From Desulfonatronum sp. (GTDB lineage Bacteria > Desulfobacterota > Desulfovibrionia > Desulfovibrionales > Desulfonatronaceae), in contig DSBL01000052.1 of NCBI GenBank assembly GCA_011049455.1, forward strand, positions 1-43,916: 43,916 nt of DNA, read 5' to 3'. This document shows positions 24,411-33,295 of the stretch, one piece after another (the first letter of the stretch is position 1; each line of letters opens with the position of its first letter). Made by a program: the position numbers and the translations under genes. A model generated the notes under the pieces. The model did no database searches, had not been told where the DNA came from, and saw nothing but the letters and a program-made list of their open reading frames with translations.

Positions 24411-25453
24411 GCGGCCAGACCGGCCGCATGACGCGTGCCGTGTACAGACGCAACAGGGGAGTACGGTGCGTTGTGACCGGTCAAGGCACGCTCCAGGGCC
24501 GATTCCATGATCATCCGGATCAGTTCGCCGTGCGTGATGCCCTGAAAGCGGCACAAAATGGACAGGTCCGAACGGATCGGGTGCAGTCCGGGCAAGGGGT
24601 TGATTTCCAGAATCTGCGGGCGCCCATGTTCATCCAGACGGATGTCCACCCGGCCGGCGTCCCGCGCTCCCAGTCCGCGCCAGAGGTCCACGGCCAGCCC
24701 GGCCAGTTTGCGGGACAGAACCCCGTCCACCAATTGATAGCGGACCCGATCCTCGTATTCCTCCTTGTTGCTCAAGGAATAGACGTCCTGCTCCGCGTTT
24801 TCCAGGAGCAGAACCTCCATGGCGCCAAGGCAGCGAGCCTTGGGGCCCGTGCCCACGACGCCAACGGTGAATTCCCGCCCCGGCAGATAGCGCTCCACCA
24901 GCACCGGCTGCTGGAAGCGGGCCAAGAGGTCCGCGCAGGTTCGCTCCAAGGCATTCTTGTCCTGGATCAGGCTGGCCTGGCTGATGCCCTTGCTGGTGCC
25001 TTCGGCCACGGGCTTGGCAAACAGCGGAAAGGACAAGGCCAGGCCCTCGGTCTCCGCCAGGTCCTGAATAACGGCAAAATCCGGGGTGGGCAGGCCGAGG
25101 TCGCGGATGATCCGCTTGGTCACGCCCTTGTGCAGGCACACGGCCAGGACCAGGGCGTCGGAAAAAGTGCAGGGTATCCGGTGCGCTTCCAGCAGGGCCG
25201 GGACCTGAGACTCCCGGCTCAGGCCGTACAGCCCTTCGGCGATATTGAAAACCAGATCCCAGCGGCGGCCCTGACCCAAGGCGGGCATGGCTTCAAAGAG
25301 ATTGCCGATCCGTTCCGGAACCAGCCCCATATCCCGAATGCCTCGCTCAATGGCCTCCACCGTGGCCGTACTGTCGAACTCCGCGGTTTGCTCCAGATTG
25401 AATCCCTGTAGCAGGTACTGCTCGCGCAGGTCGTAGATCATGCCGATTCTCAT
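24407..25453 (-). CDS. ATP-grasp ligase, first of two in the kamA cluster
   Basis: A 348-residue D-Ala-D-Ala-ligase-like ATP-grasp enzyme. It starts MRIGMIYDLREQYL and has the EFDSTATVEAIERGIRDMG stretch (25-43), the DLVFNIAEGLYGLSRESQVP block (66-85), K147 and the loop EGTSKG (151-156), and the metal-binding set D270, E283 and N285 (RVDIRLD, ILEINPLPG). True Ddl has the E-R-E-V-S-L motif near its N-terminus; here it is absent, as in the large group of ATP-grasp ligases annotated as Ddl-like without a proved substrate. It overlaps kamA at its start (ATGA) and the second ligase at its stop (ATGA). A C-terminal tail of about 25 residues looks disordered. Confidence 0.9.
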   Translation of the reverse strand: MRIGMIYDLREQYLLQGFNLEQTAEFDSTATVEAIERGIRDMGLVPERIGNLFEAMPALGQGRRWDLVFNIAEGLYGLSRESQVPALLEAHRIPCTFSDALVLAVCLHKGVTKRIIRDLGLPTPDFAVIQDLAETEGLALSFPLFAKPVAEGTSKGISQASLIQDKNALERTCADLLARFQQPVLVERYLPGREFTVGVVGTGPKARCLGAMEVLLLENAEQDVYSLSNKEEYEDRVRYQLVDGVLSRKLAGLAVDLWRGLGARDAGRVDIRLDEHGRPQILEINPLPGLHPIRSDLSILCRFQGITHGELIRMIMESALERALTGHNAPYSPVASVHGTRHAAGLAA

Positions 25454-26769
25454 GCCGCACCTGCCTTTTGGCTTGCAAAGACGTCGGCCGGATCGTACAC
25501 CCTGAACAGTTCGCCCGCATAGTTCTTGAAGATCAATTCATCACGGTCCCTTCCCTGGAAATACTCCGGACACAACGGGGTTTTTCCGCCCCCACGGGGC
25601 AAATCCACGACATAATGGGGCACGGCATAGCCCGAGGTATGTCCACGCAAGCCGCGGATCAAATCCAGGCCCGTATTCACGCTGGTGCGGAAGTGGCCGG
25701 TGCCCCGGACCTGGTCGCACTGGTAGAGATAGTAGGGACGGATCCGGTTGCGCAGTTGGCCCTGAAACAGGGATGTCAGCGCCGCAATGGTATCATTGAT
25801 GCCCTTGAGCAGCACGGTCTGGCCGCCCAGGGGGATGCCCGCATCGGCCAGTCGGGAACAGGCCAGGGCCGCCTCCGGAGTCAATTCCTCGGCATGGGCG
25901 CTGTGGATGCTGATAAACAGCGGGTGATAGCGTTTGAGCATGTGGGTCAGGCTTGCAGTGATACGCTGGGGCAGGACCATGGGCACCTTGGTGCCGATGC
26001 GGATGATCTCCACATGATCAATGGCCCGGATGCGCTGGAGCAGATACTCCAGGGCATGGTCGGGCATGGTCAGGGGGTCGCCGCCGGAAATGAGCACGTC
26101 CCGGACTTGCACAGTGCGGCCGATGTAGCGCAAGGCCGCCTCCCACCGGCCGGGCCCTTGGGCTGTTTCCCGCTTGCCGACCCGGCGCGAGCGGGTGCAG
26201 TAGCGGCAGTACGTGGAGCAGAAATCCGTCACAAGAAACAGCACCCGGTCCGGATAGCGATGCACCAGTCCCGGCACGGGGCTGTCCTGCTCCTCGCCCA
26301 GGGGATCGCCCTCCTCGCACGGCAGGATCCGGTGCTCGTCCATGGTAGGGATGACGCAACGCCGCAAGGGCTGCTTGGGATCACGAGGGTCCAGCAGGCT
26401 GGCGTAATACGGTGTGACGGCCATGGGCAGCATGTCCTTGCCGGGTTGCAGGGCTTTGCGCTCATCTGCGGTCAAATCGAGCACGGTTTCCAGAACCGAC
26501 AGGGAAGTGATCCGGTGCTTGAGCTGCCAATGCCATTGGTTCCACTGGCAGGGTTTGGCCTGAGGATAATGCCTAGCCAAAAACGCGGCGGATTTTGGAT
26601 TCAGGGGAAAGGTGGATTTGGAGTTTTTTTTGCGGTGACAGCCGGTCGGGGCAGGGGCGAAAAAATCCGGGGCCAGGCCGGACAGACCCGGCTTTGGAAC
26701 AAAAAACGCCTCCCTGTCGGATGCGGTCCGGGCAGGAGGCTCAACATCCAGTTCGAAAATGTCGTCCAT
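25450..26769 (-). CDS. kamA: KamA-family radical-SAM aminomutase, probable lysine 2,3-aminomutase
   Basis: A 439-residue radical-SAM, PLP-dependent enzyme. The cluster-binding cysteines are C184, C188 and C191 (FCSTYCRYCTRSRR), the SAM-binding GGDP is at 229-232 and the PLP lysine is K396 (PRGGGKTP). D352 (YQCDQVRG) and D389 (YVVDLPRG) fall at the same spacing from the first cysteine and from K396 as the lysine-binding Asp293 and Asp330 of the Clostridium subterminale enzyme; glutamate mutases have Lys and Asn there. Lysine to beta-lysine is thus the best prediction. The N-terminus is about 59 residues longer than the clostridial enzyme and carries a basic GCHRKKNSKS run. The ATG at 26769 has AGGGAG 4 bases upstream. 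It is the first gene of a four-gene overlapped operon. Confidence 0.9.
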   Translation of the reverse strand: MDDIFELDVEPPARTASDREAFFVPKPGLSGLAPDFFAPAPTGCHRKKNSKSTFPLNPKSAAFLARHYPQAKPCQWNQWHWQLKHRITSLSVLETVLDLTADERKALQPGKDMLPMAVTPYYASLLDPRDPKQPLRRCVIPTMDEHRILPCEEGDPLGEEQDSPVPGLVHRYPDRVLFLVTDFCSTYCRYCTRSRRVGKRETAQGPGRWEAALRYIGRTVQVRDVLISGGDPLTMPDHALEYLLQRIRAIDHVEIIRIGTKVPMVLPQRITASLTHMLKRYHPLFISIHSAHAEELTPEAALACSRLADAGIPLGGQTVLLKGINDTIAALTSLFQGQLRNRIRPYYLYQCDQVRGTGHFRTSVNTGLDLIRGLRGHTSGYAVPHYVVDLPRGGGKTPLCPEYFQGRDRDELIFKNYAGELFRVYDPADVFASQKAGAA

Positions 26770-26926
26770 GAACTCCCTCGTTTCTCTTCGGCAATCGGTT
26801 TGGGCCTGGTTGATGGTGCATGAAGCGCAGAACATCGGGCTTGAAGATCCGTGAGAAACCTAGGCAATCATCGGGCCAACAGATAATACATTGAAATAAA
26901 ACGATATTTTAATGGAACGCAGAAAT
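26770..26926 (-). promoter_or_regulatory. Leader/promoter region of the kamA operon
   Basis: This AT-rich stretch lies between the era-side terminator and the kamA start and must hold the kamA promoter. On the minus strand a TATTAT hexamer (about 26884-26889) could be a -10 box, but I see no convincing -35 at the right distance and no clear operator or riboswitch fold. Confidence 0.35.
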
Positions 26927-26953
26927 AAAAAAGGAAGCGTGGCTTCCTTTTTT
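26927..26953 (-). terminator. Strong intrinsic terminator after era
   Basis: AAAAAAGGAAGC (26927-26938) and GCTTCCTTTTTT (26942-26953) form a perfect 12-base stem with a 3-base loop. On the minus strand it ends in a T-rich run, so it should stop the BPL_N-era transcript about 240 bases after the era stop. It would also block read-through in the other direction. The rest of the era-kamA spacer (26954-27190) shows no gene; a weaker hairpin with a T-run lies at 27047-27067. Confidence 0.75.
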
Positions 26954-27190
26954 CAATGCCGTTTGCAACAATACGAGCCGGATGTGAACATGAAAGGAAC
27001 AGTGGACCGCCGAGAAGAGAAGCGGGCCTGCCGATAGCTGGAATACAAGAAAATCAATTTCTTTTTTTGACCCTGCCAAAATCTCACAGGTTCTCTTGAT
27101 ATCTAAAATCCTTTCCAACAAAATGTTTGCTCCGGAATGCATCCTGCGTGAGGCGGATGGACCGGGAAAGTGCAGTGATGTTTTTTCGTC

Positions 27191-28156
27191 CTAGTCGCCC
27201 ATGTCCGGAGCCGAACCGAATCCCAGGGAAAGCAGAAAGCGTTCGTCCTCGCTCCATCTGGAGCGGATCTTGACCCACAGTTCCAGATACACCCTGCCGC
27301 CCAGGAGCTCCTCCAGTTCCAGCCGCGCCCTTTGGCCGACCTTTTTCAAGTTCCTGCCCTGTTTGCCGATCACCATGGCCTTGTGGGTGTCGCGCTCCAC
27401 AAAAATCACGGCATGAATGCGGGTTAGTCCGGGTTGACTCTTTTCGTCCCAGTCTTCAATGTCCACCGCCGTGCGGTAAGGCAGTTCCTCGTGCAGGCTC
27501 AGGAACAGTTTTTCCCGAACGATCTCCGCGGCCATGAATCGCAGCGGCACGGTGGAAAGCTGGTCCTCGGGAAAAAGCGGCGGCCCCGGGGGCAAGCACC
27601 GGGCAATCCCTCTGACCAGAGGTTCCACTGCCTCGCCCGTGGACGCGGAAATGGGATACATATCCGCGTCCGGCCACATCCCGGCCCACTGTTTCATGAG
27701 CGGCAGCAACCTTTTGCGGTCCTTGATCTTGTCGATCTTATTCGCCGCGATGAGCAACGGCCCCGGCAAGCGGTCTCGAGCCCCCAGCAAGGGCTGCATG
27801 TCTTTGTGCAATAAATGTGGACGCTCGCAGTACAGGGAAGCGTCCAGGACAATCACGGCCACGTCCGCACGGGCCAGGGCCTGCCAGGCGGCCTTGAGCA
27901 GAAAGGCGTTCATTGTGCCGCGCAAACGATGCAACCCCGGCGTGTCCAGGAAAACGACCTGCAAATCGTCCCTGGTCAGGATCCCGGTGATCTGATTGCG
28001 GGTGGTCTGGGGCTTGGGACTGACAATGCTCACCTTTTGACCCAGAATTTGGTTGAGCAGGGTCGATTTCCCGGAATTCGGCGGCCCAAGCAGGGCGGCC
28101 CAGCCGGTGCGAAAACTTCTGCCGTCATTCGCTTCCAGGGTATTCACGGTTTCCAT
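27191..28156 (-). CDS. era: Ribosome-assembly GTPase Era
   Basis: A 321-residue GTPase needed for 30S ribosomal subunit maturation. The G1 motif is GPPNSGKSTLLN (24-35), G3 is DTPGLH (near 71-76) and G4 is ANKIDKIKD; the G2 region has SPKPQTTRNQITG, typical of Era. The C-terminal KH domain carries VERDTHKAMVIGKQGRNLKKVG, which binds the 3' end of 16S rRNA. The usual G1 sequence is GRPNVGKS; here it is GPPNSGKS. It lies 54 bases after the BPL_N gene and probably shares its transcript. Confidence 0.95.
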   Translation of the reverse strand: METVNTLEANDGRSFRTGWAALLGPPNSGKSTLLNQILGQKVSIVSPKPQTTRNQITGILTRDDLQVVFLDTPGLHRLRGTMNAFLLKAAWQALARADVAVIVLDASLYCERPHLLHKDMQPLLGARDRLPGPLLIAANKIDKIKDRKRLLPLMKQWAGMWPDADMYPISASTGEAVEPLVRGIARCLPPGPPLFPEDQLSTVPLRFMAAEIVREKLFLSLHEELPYRTAVDIEDWDEKSQPGLTRIHAVIFVERDTHKAMVIGKQGRNLKKVGQRARLELEELLGGRVYLELWVKIRSRWSEDERFLLSLGFGSAPDMGD

Positions 28157-28210
28157 GATCTATTCTTTGCTCCTGACTTCCGACTTCTGCCTACTGTCCT
28201 TTATTGTCCG

Positions 28211-29494
28211 TCACCTGCACAACAGCCACAGCAATTCATCCAAAGTTTTTGCGATGTGTCCGAAAAGCCCTCCATAACCTGGAAACTCGCCCACCAAGGC
28301 GTTGCGCCGGATTTGCTGCACCTCGCTGGAACAGGCCTCCGGCGATGAGGGCGGACCATTGTGCAAGGCCAGGCGCTCCGCCGTAAGATAGGCGCTCATC
28401 TGCTCCCGAAACGCGGCCATGGCGTCCGCCGCGTCGGCCGCCCGGGAATCCCAGTATTGCAGCGCTTCCTTGCCGGGTTCGAGACAGCGGACTGTTTTAA
28501 GCTGGGCAAAAAGGGTTGTCAGGACAAAACCGGGCACGCCGCGGCGCCATCCCAGAAGCCAGGGATAGCGCCAAAAAAGCAGGAAATGGCGCTTGCCCAG
28601 GGCAATGACTTCCTCCAGGTCCTCCGTCATCCGGGCCAGCCGCGGATCGTTCCAGCAAGCGGCCATGTTTTGCAAATCCCAATCCGAGGCAGTCCAGGGA
28701 TCATTGGACGACGACAAAATGCCCGGGGGTTGCCCCAAAAGCAAAGAAAGCATATGGCCCAGCCAGAAATTCGCCGCCGGGAAAGCCGGACTTTCCAGAT
28801 GAGCGTAGCTCAGGATATAGCGGCCCTGTCCGCACACCCCGGCAATGACGCAGGGTTCTCCCGCAAGCTGATCCGGGTCCAGGTTGATGCCGTAGAGCTG
28901 CCGCCAGGATTCCGGTTCTTGATTGCGAATGTCGTCCCAGGCCAAATCCGAAACCCAGAATCCCGGCCCGGGGCCGGCATAGGAGGCCAGGACCTGAACG
29001 TTCGCGTCCGGGGGAAGGGCAAACTGGGAGGGCCACCATACCGGCAGATGCACCGGGGAAGCAAGATTTTCGGGAACCAACGGATGGGCATGCAAAGTCG
29101 CAGCCACGCTGCCGCTGAAATTTGGCAGGCGCTGGGACATGGGTTTGCGGCACAGCGGACACAGGGCCAATCCGTCATACTCGGGCAAGGCCAGACCCGC
29201 CCCGCCGCAAAACCCCAGATAGGAGCCGCCCTTCTCAAGATACTTCCCAATGGCCCGTCGGCCCCGGGGTCCCAGGGCCGCGGACTTGAACCGGGCCCAG
29301 CCTCCGGGTACGAGAAGAGCAGCGGGCGGGAAACGCTCAAGCAGACCGTTTGCGATGTCCCGGGCCCGGACAAGGCGAAACGGGACCAGGCCCCGGCGCA
29401 GGAAGCGCCAAAGCAGCAAGGCCCAATAATAGGACTCGTCCCAAAGGACGTAGACGTGATCTCGTCCCGGGTTCCGCTGCTCATCGCTTGACAT
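28211..29494 (-). CDS. BPL_N-domain (class I amidotransferase-like) protein
   Basis: A 427-residue protein. The N-terminal half resembles the biotin-protein-ligase N-terminal domain, a glutamine-amidotransferase-like fold: VYVLWDESYYWALLLWRFL (14-32), the LLVPGGWARFKSAALG block (61-75) and the nucleophile-elbow motif YLGFCGGAGLAL (92-103) with C96. A CPLC pair at 112-115 may bind a metal. The C-terminal half (about 300-427) is helical with many aromatic residues and I cannot assign it. No biotin ligase catalytic domain is present. The ATG at 29494 is the best start; AGAGG lies just upstream. It is divergent from valS with 77 bases between starts. Confidence 0.75.
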   Translation of the reverse strand: MSSDEQRNPGRDHVYVLWDESYYWALLLWRFLRRGLVPFRLVRARDIANGLLERFPPAALLVPGGWARFKSAALGPRGRRAIGKYLEKGGSYLGFCGGAGLALPEYDGLALCPLCRKPMSQRLPNFSGSVAATLHAHPLVPENLASPVHLPVWWPSQFALPPDANVQVLASYAGPGPGFWVSDLAWDDIRNQEPESWRQLYGINLDPDQLAGEPCVIAGVCGQGRYILSYAHLESPAFPAANFWLGHMLSLLLGQPPGILSSSNDPWTASDWDLQNMAACWNDPRLARMTEDLEEVIALGKRHFLLFWRYPWLLGWRRGVPGFVLTTLFAQLKTVRCLEPGKEALQYWDSRAADAADAMAAFREQMSAYLTAERLALHNGPPSSPEACSSEVQQIRRNALVGEFPGYGGLFGHIAKTLDELLWLLCR

Positions 29495-29571
29495 GACCTC
29501 TGGAGTATCAGCAGCCGGCATCGGGGACAAGCAGTCAGTACGAGAATCGACAGGCACGGAGAAGCAAAAAC

Positions 29572-32229
29572 ATGACCGAAACCAAACTCCCCAAGGGGTA
29601 TGAACCCAGCGACGTGGAAGCAAAATGGATCGAATTCTGGGAAAACCGGCAAACCTTCAAGGCTCCGGATACGGCGAAAAAACCGCCGTATTCCCTGGTC
29701 ATCCCGCCGCCCAATGTCACCGGTTCATTGCACATGGGCCATGCCTTGAACATCACGTTGCAGGACATCCTCTGCCGTTTTCACCGCCAGCAGGGCCATG
29801 ACGTGCTCTGGGTTCCGGGCACGGACCACGCCGGCATCGCCACCCAGAACGTGGTGGAACGCTCCCTGGCCGCTCAGGGCAAAAGCCGGGAGGAGCTGGG
29901 CCGGGAGGCCTTTGTGGAGCGGATCTGGGCCTGGAAGGAAGAATACGGCGGCAAAATCCTCAACCAGGTCCGACGGTTGGGGGCCTCGGTGGACTGGTCC
30001 CGACTGCGCTTCACCATGGACGAAGGCCTGTCGCGAGCGGTCCGCGAGGTTTTTGTCCAGCTGTATGATGAAGGACTGATCTACAAGGGCGACTACATTA
30101 TCAACTGGTGCCCGCGCTGCCGCACGGCCCTGGCCGATCTGGAAGTGGAACACTCCCAGGAGGACGGCAAGCTGCACGCCATCCGCTACCCCCTGGCCGA
30201 CGGCTCCGGAGATCTCACGGTGATGACCACCCGTCCTGAAACCATGCTCGGCGATACGGCCGTGGCCGTGCATCCCGAAGACGAACGCTTCGCGCATCTG
30301 GCGGGCAAGGAAGTGATTCTGCCTTTGGTGGGCCGCAAACTGCCGATCATTGCCGACACCTATGTGGATCGGGAATTCGGCACCGGCTGCCTCAAGGTCA
30401 CCCCGGCTCACGACATGAACGATTTTGAACTGGGCCGCAAACATAACCTGGCCATGGTCAAGGTCATCGACGACCAGGCCCGGATGACCGCGGAGGCCGG
30501 CCCGGACTACGCCGGAATGGACCGCCTGGAATGCCGCAAGCGCATCGTGGCCGACTTGCTAGACAAAGGCTTTTTGACGGGCATCAAGGACCATCCGCAC
30601 AATGTCGGCCATTGCTATCGCTGCCGGACCGTCATTGAACCCCATGTCTCCAAGCAGTGGTTCGTGGCCGTGGGTCCGCTGGCCGCCAAGGCCCGCAAGG
30701 CCGTGGAAAACGGGCGGACGAAAATCTCGCCCCAGCAATGGGAGCGCACCTATTTCGACTGGCTGGACAACATCCGGGACTGGTGCATATCCCGGCAGAT
30801 CTGGTGGGGTCACCGCATCCCTGCTTGGACGTGCGAATCCTGCGGAGAAATGATCGTTTCCCGGCAAGACCCCGATGCATGCCCCAAATGTTCGGGCAGA
30901 CTGATCCAGGAAAGCGACGTGCTGGACACCTGGTTCTCGTCGGCCCTGTGGCCTTTTTCCACCTTGGGCTGGCCCGATGAGACCCCGGAACTGAAGAGTT
31001 ATTACCCCACCTCGGTCCTGGTCACGGGCTTCGACATCCTCTTTTTCTGGGTGGCCCGAATGATGATGATGGGGCTGCATTTTCGCGACGACGTGCCCTT
31101 CCGCCAGGTTTACATTCACGCCCTGGTGCGCGACTCCGAGGGGCAGAAAATGAGCAAGTCCAAGGGCAATGTGATCGACCCCCTGGTGATGGTCGACAAG
31201 TACGGCACCGACGCCCTGCGCTTGACGCTTACGGCCATGGCGGCCATGGGCCGGGACATCAAGCTCTCCGAGGATCGCATCCAGGGCTACCGTTTTTTTG
31301 TGAACAAGCTTTGGAACGCAGCCCGCTTCGCTCTGATCAACCTGCCCGAGACCGCGCCCGGGCCCGTGCCCGCTCCGGCCGAACTGGATTTGCGTCACCG
31401 TTGGGTTCTGCATCGCCTGGAAGAACTCAAATGCTCCACGGCCAGGGCCATCGCCGAATTCCGCTTCAACGACGCGGCCCAGGATCTGTATCAATTCATC
31501 TGGCATGAATTCTGCGACTGGTATTTGGAAATGATCAAGCCGGATCTATACGGGGAAGACGTCCAGGCCAAACACACGGCCCAGAATTGCCTGCACGCGG
31601 CCCTTTCCGAGGTGCTGATCCTGCTGCATCCGATCATGCCCTTCGTCACCCAGGAAATTTGGGACAGCCTGCCAGGCCTGGCCCAAAACAACCTGGCCGA
31701 GGCTTTGGCCCCTCCGTCCAGACCGGAGTATCTGGATCAGGAAGCTTCGCGGGAGATGTCCCTGATCCAGGATTTGGTGACCGCGGTGCGCAATATCCGC
31801 TCCGAGTTGAGCATTGGGCCGTCCCAGAAGCTGAACGTGCTGGTTCGAAGCAAGGAGAATGCCCGGCGTGACATTGTGGCCGCAAATCAGGAAACCATCC
31901 AGTACCTTGCGCGGCTGGAAAAAATAGGGCTCACGCCGGATGCCCAACCGCCCAAGGCCTCGGCCAGCGCCGTGGTCCAGGGGCTGGAAATCTTCGTACC
32001 CTTGGCCGGAGCCGTGGACTTCAAGGCCGAACTGGACCGCCTGGCCAAGGAACTTTCCAAGACCGCCAAGGAGTTGGACATCGTCAACCGCAAGGTGGCC
32101 AACGATGATTTCAAGGCCAAGGCTCCGGCCGAGGTGGTGGAAAAAGAGCGGGCCAAGGCCCGGAACCTTTCGGAAAAGCAGTCCAAGCTGCTGGCCTTGC
32201 GCGAAAGGCTGCAGGGATTGATGGAGTAA
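29572..32229 (+). CDS. valS: Valyl-tRNA synthetase
   Basis: An 885-residue class Ia aminoacyl-tRNA synthetase that charges tRNA-Val. The HIGH-type motif is HMGH (54-57, in PPPNVTGSLHMGH) and KMSKS is at 526-530. The CP1 editing domain with MTTRPETMLGDTAVAV, two zinc-knuckle-like segments (CPRCRTALADLE and CESCGE...CPKCSG) and the C-terminal coiled coil that grips tRNA (about 820-885) are all present. Length is typical. GGAG lies 10 bases before the ATG. A 196-base spacer with no recognised element separates it from nfo. Confidence 0.98.
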   Translation: MTETKLPKGYEPSDVEAKWIEFWENRQTFKAPDTAKKPPYSLVIPPPNVTGSLHMGHALNITLQDILCRFHRQQGHDVLWVPGTDHAGIATQNVVERSLAAQGKSREELGREAFVERIWAWKEEYGGKILNQVRRLGASVDWSRLRFTMDEGLSRAVREVFVQLYDEGLIYKGDYIINWCPRCRTALADLEVEHSQEDGKLHAIRYPLADGSGDLTVMTTRPETMLGDTAVAVHPEDERFAHLAGKEVILPLVGRKLPIIADTYVDREFGTGCLKVTPAHDMNDFELGRKHNLAMVKVIDDQARMTAEAGPDYAGMDRLECRKRIVADLLDKGFLTGIKDHPHNVGHCYRCRTVIEPHVSKQWFVAVGPLAAKARKAVENGRTKISPQQWERTYFDWLDNIRDWCISRQIWWGHRIPAWTCESCGEMIVSRQDPDACPKCSGRLIQESDVLDTWFSSALWPFSTLGWPDETPELKSYYPTSVLVTGFDILFFWVARMMMMGLHFRDDVPFRQVYIHALVRDSEGQKMSKSKGNVIDPLVMVDKYGTDALRLTLTAMAAMGRDIKLSEDRIQGYRFFVNKLWNAARFALINLPETAPGPVPAPAELDLRHRWVLHRLEELKCSTARAIAEFRFNDAAQDLYQFIWHEFCDWYLEMIKPDLYGEDVQAKHTAQNCLHAALSEVLILLHPIMPFVTQEIWDSLPGLAQNNLAEALAPPSRPEYLDQEASREMSLIQDLVTAVRNIRSELSIGPSQKLNVLVRSKENARRDIVAANQETIQYLARLEKIGLTPDAQPPKASASAVVQGLEIFVPLAGAVDFKAELDRLAKELSKTAKELDIVNRKVANDDFKAKAPAEVVEKERAKARNLSEKQSKLLALRERLQGLME

Positions 32230-32425
32230 GGACAACGGGTATTGCTCAAGCGATCTGAGCTGCTTTTACTCGCAGGCCCCACCGCCCTCTGCGGTCATGC
32301 AGGATCCATGGGGCCACTCCTTGATCGTGACCAGGCGAGGACGCCAAAGGCCGATGGAGCACGAAACAAATGCCTGAGGCGACCCCCTGGTCCACACAAC
32401 GGATAACGTGACATCCCGGTGAAGC

Positions 32426-33295
32426 ATGCCTTTTCTCGGCGCGCACATGCCCACGGCCGGCGGGCTGCACATGGCCTTTGCACGCATCGCCCAGATCCGA
32501 GGCGAGGTCCTGCAGCTGTTCACCCGCAATCAGCGCCAATGGACCGCACCGGATGTCTCGGAGGACGAAGCCGCGGCCTTTGCCGCAGCCTGGACAAATT
32601 GGGGTCTTCCTTACGTGTTTTCCCACGCCTCCTACCTGATCAACCTGGCTTCGCCGGATGAGGCTTTGCGGCGAAAATCCCACGATGCCCTGAGCCGGGA
32701 ATTTCTGCGCTGCGCCCGGCTGGGCATCCGCTGGGTGGTGCTTCATCCAGGCGCGCATAAAAACGCGGGTCTTGAAGCCGGCATTGCCCGCGTTGCCGCG
32801 GGTCTGGATCAGGCCTTTGCCAAGGCCGGGGCCAAGGCAAACACCGTGGGTTTGCTCCTGGAGAACACCGCGGGGTCGGGCACGTCCCTGGGCGCGGACC
32901 CGGAAGAACTGGGAGCGATCATGGCCGCTTCAGGCCACGCGGATCGGCTGGGCGTGTGCTGGGACACGTGTCATGGCTTTGCCGCGGGCCATGATTTGCG
33001 CGATCAGCGCGGCCTGGATAGAATTTTGACCCGGCTGGACCGGGCCGTCGGCCTGAAAAACCTGCGGCTTTTGCATCTCAACGACAGCAAGACGGGCCTG
33101 GGCAGCCGCAGGGACCGGCACGAACATATCGGCCAGGGCCAGATCGGGCTGGCGGGCTTTACCACCGTGCTCAACGACCTGCGTCTGGCCGATATGCCCA
33201 TGGTCCTGGAAACGCCCAAGGGCAAGGATCTGGCCGAGGATGTTCACAATCTTCAGGTCTTGCGAGGGTTGATGGCAAAACCTCATCTTTATTAA
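32426..33295 (+). CDS. nfo: Endonuclease IV (AP endonuclease)
   Basis: A 289-residue zinc TIM-barrel nuclease that cuts DNA at abasic sites in base-excision repair. The metal-binding blocks are in family order: VVLHPGAHKNAG, LLLENTAGSGTSLG, VCWDTCHGFAAGHDL and LLHLNDSKTGLGSRRDRHEHIGQGQIG, ending in VLETPKGKD. The start MPFLGAHMPTAGGLHMAF matches the usual Nfo N-terminus. Ribosome binding is weak (GGTGAA). The AP-site role is well established for the family; there is nothing unusual in length. Confidence 0.95.
   Translation: MPFLGAHMPTAGGLHMAFARIAQIRGEVLQLFTRNQRQWTAPDVSEDEAAAFAAAWTNWGLPYVFSHASYLINLASPDEALRRKSHDALSREFLRCARLGIRWVVLHPGAHKNAGLEAGIARVAAGLDQAFAKAGAKANTVGLLLENTAGSGTSLGADPEELGAIMAASGHADRLGVCWDTCHGFAAGHDLRDQRGLDRILTRLDRAVGLKNLRLLHLNDSKTGLGSRRDRHEHIGQGQIGLAGFTTVLNDLRLADMPMVLETPKGKDLAEDVHNLQVLRGLMAKPHLY

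Noticed and set aside
26909-27142. 77-residue minus-strand frame between era and kamA
   Set aside because: It spans the strong terminator hairpin and is not protein-like; the sequence is explained by the terminator.
32246-32758. Minus-strand frame covering the valS-nfo spacer and the nfo 5' end
   Set aside because: Most of it is antisense to nfo, and no ribosome binding site or domain is visible.
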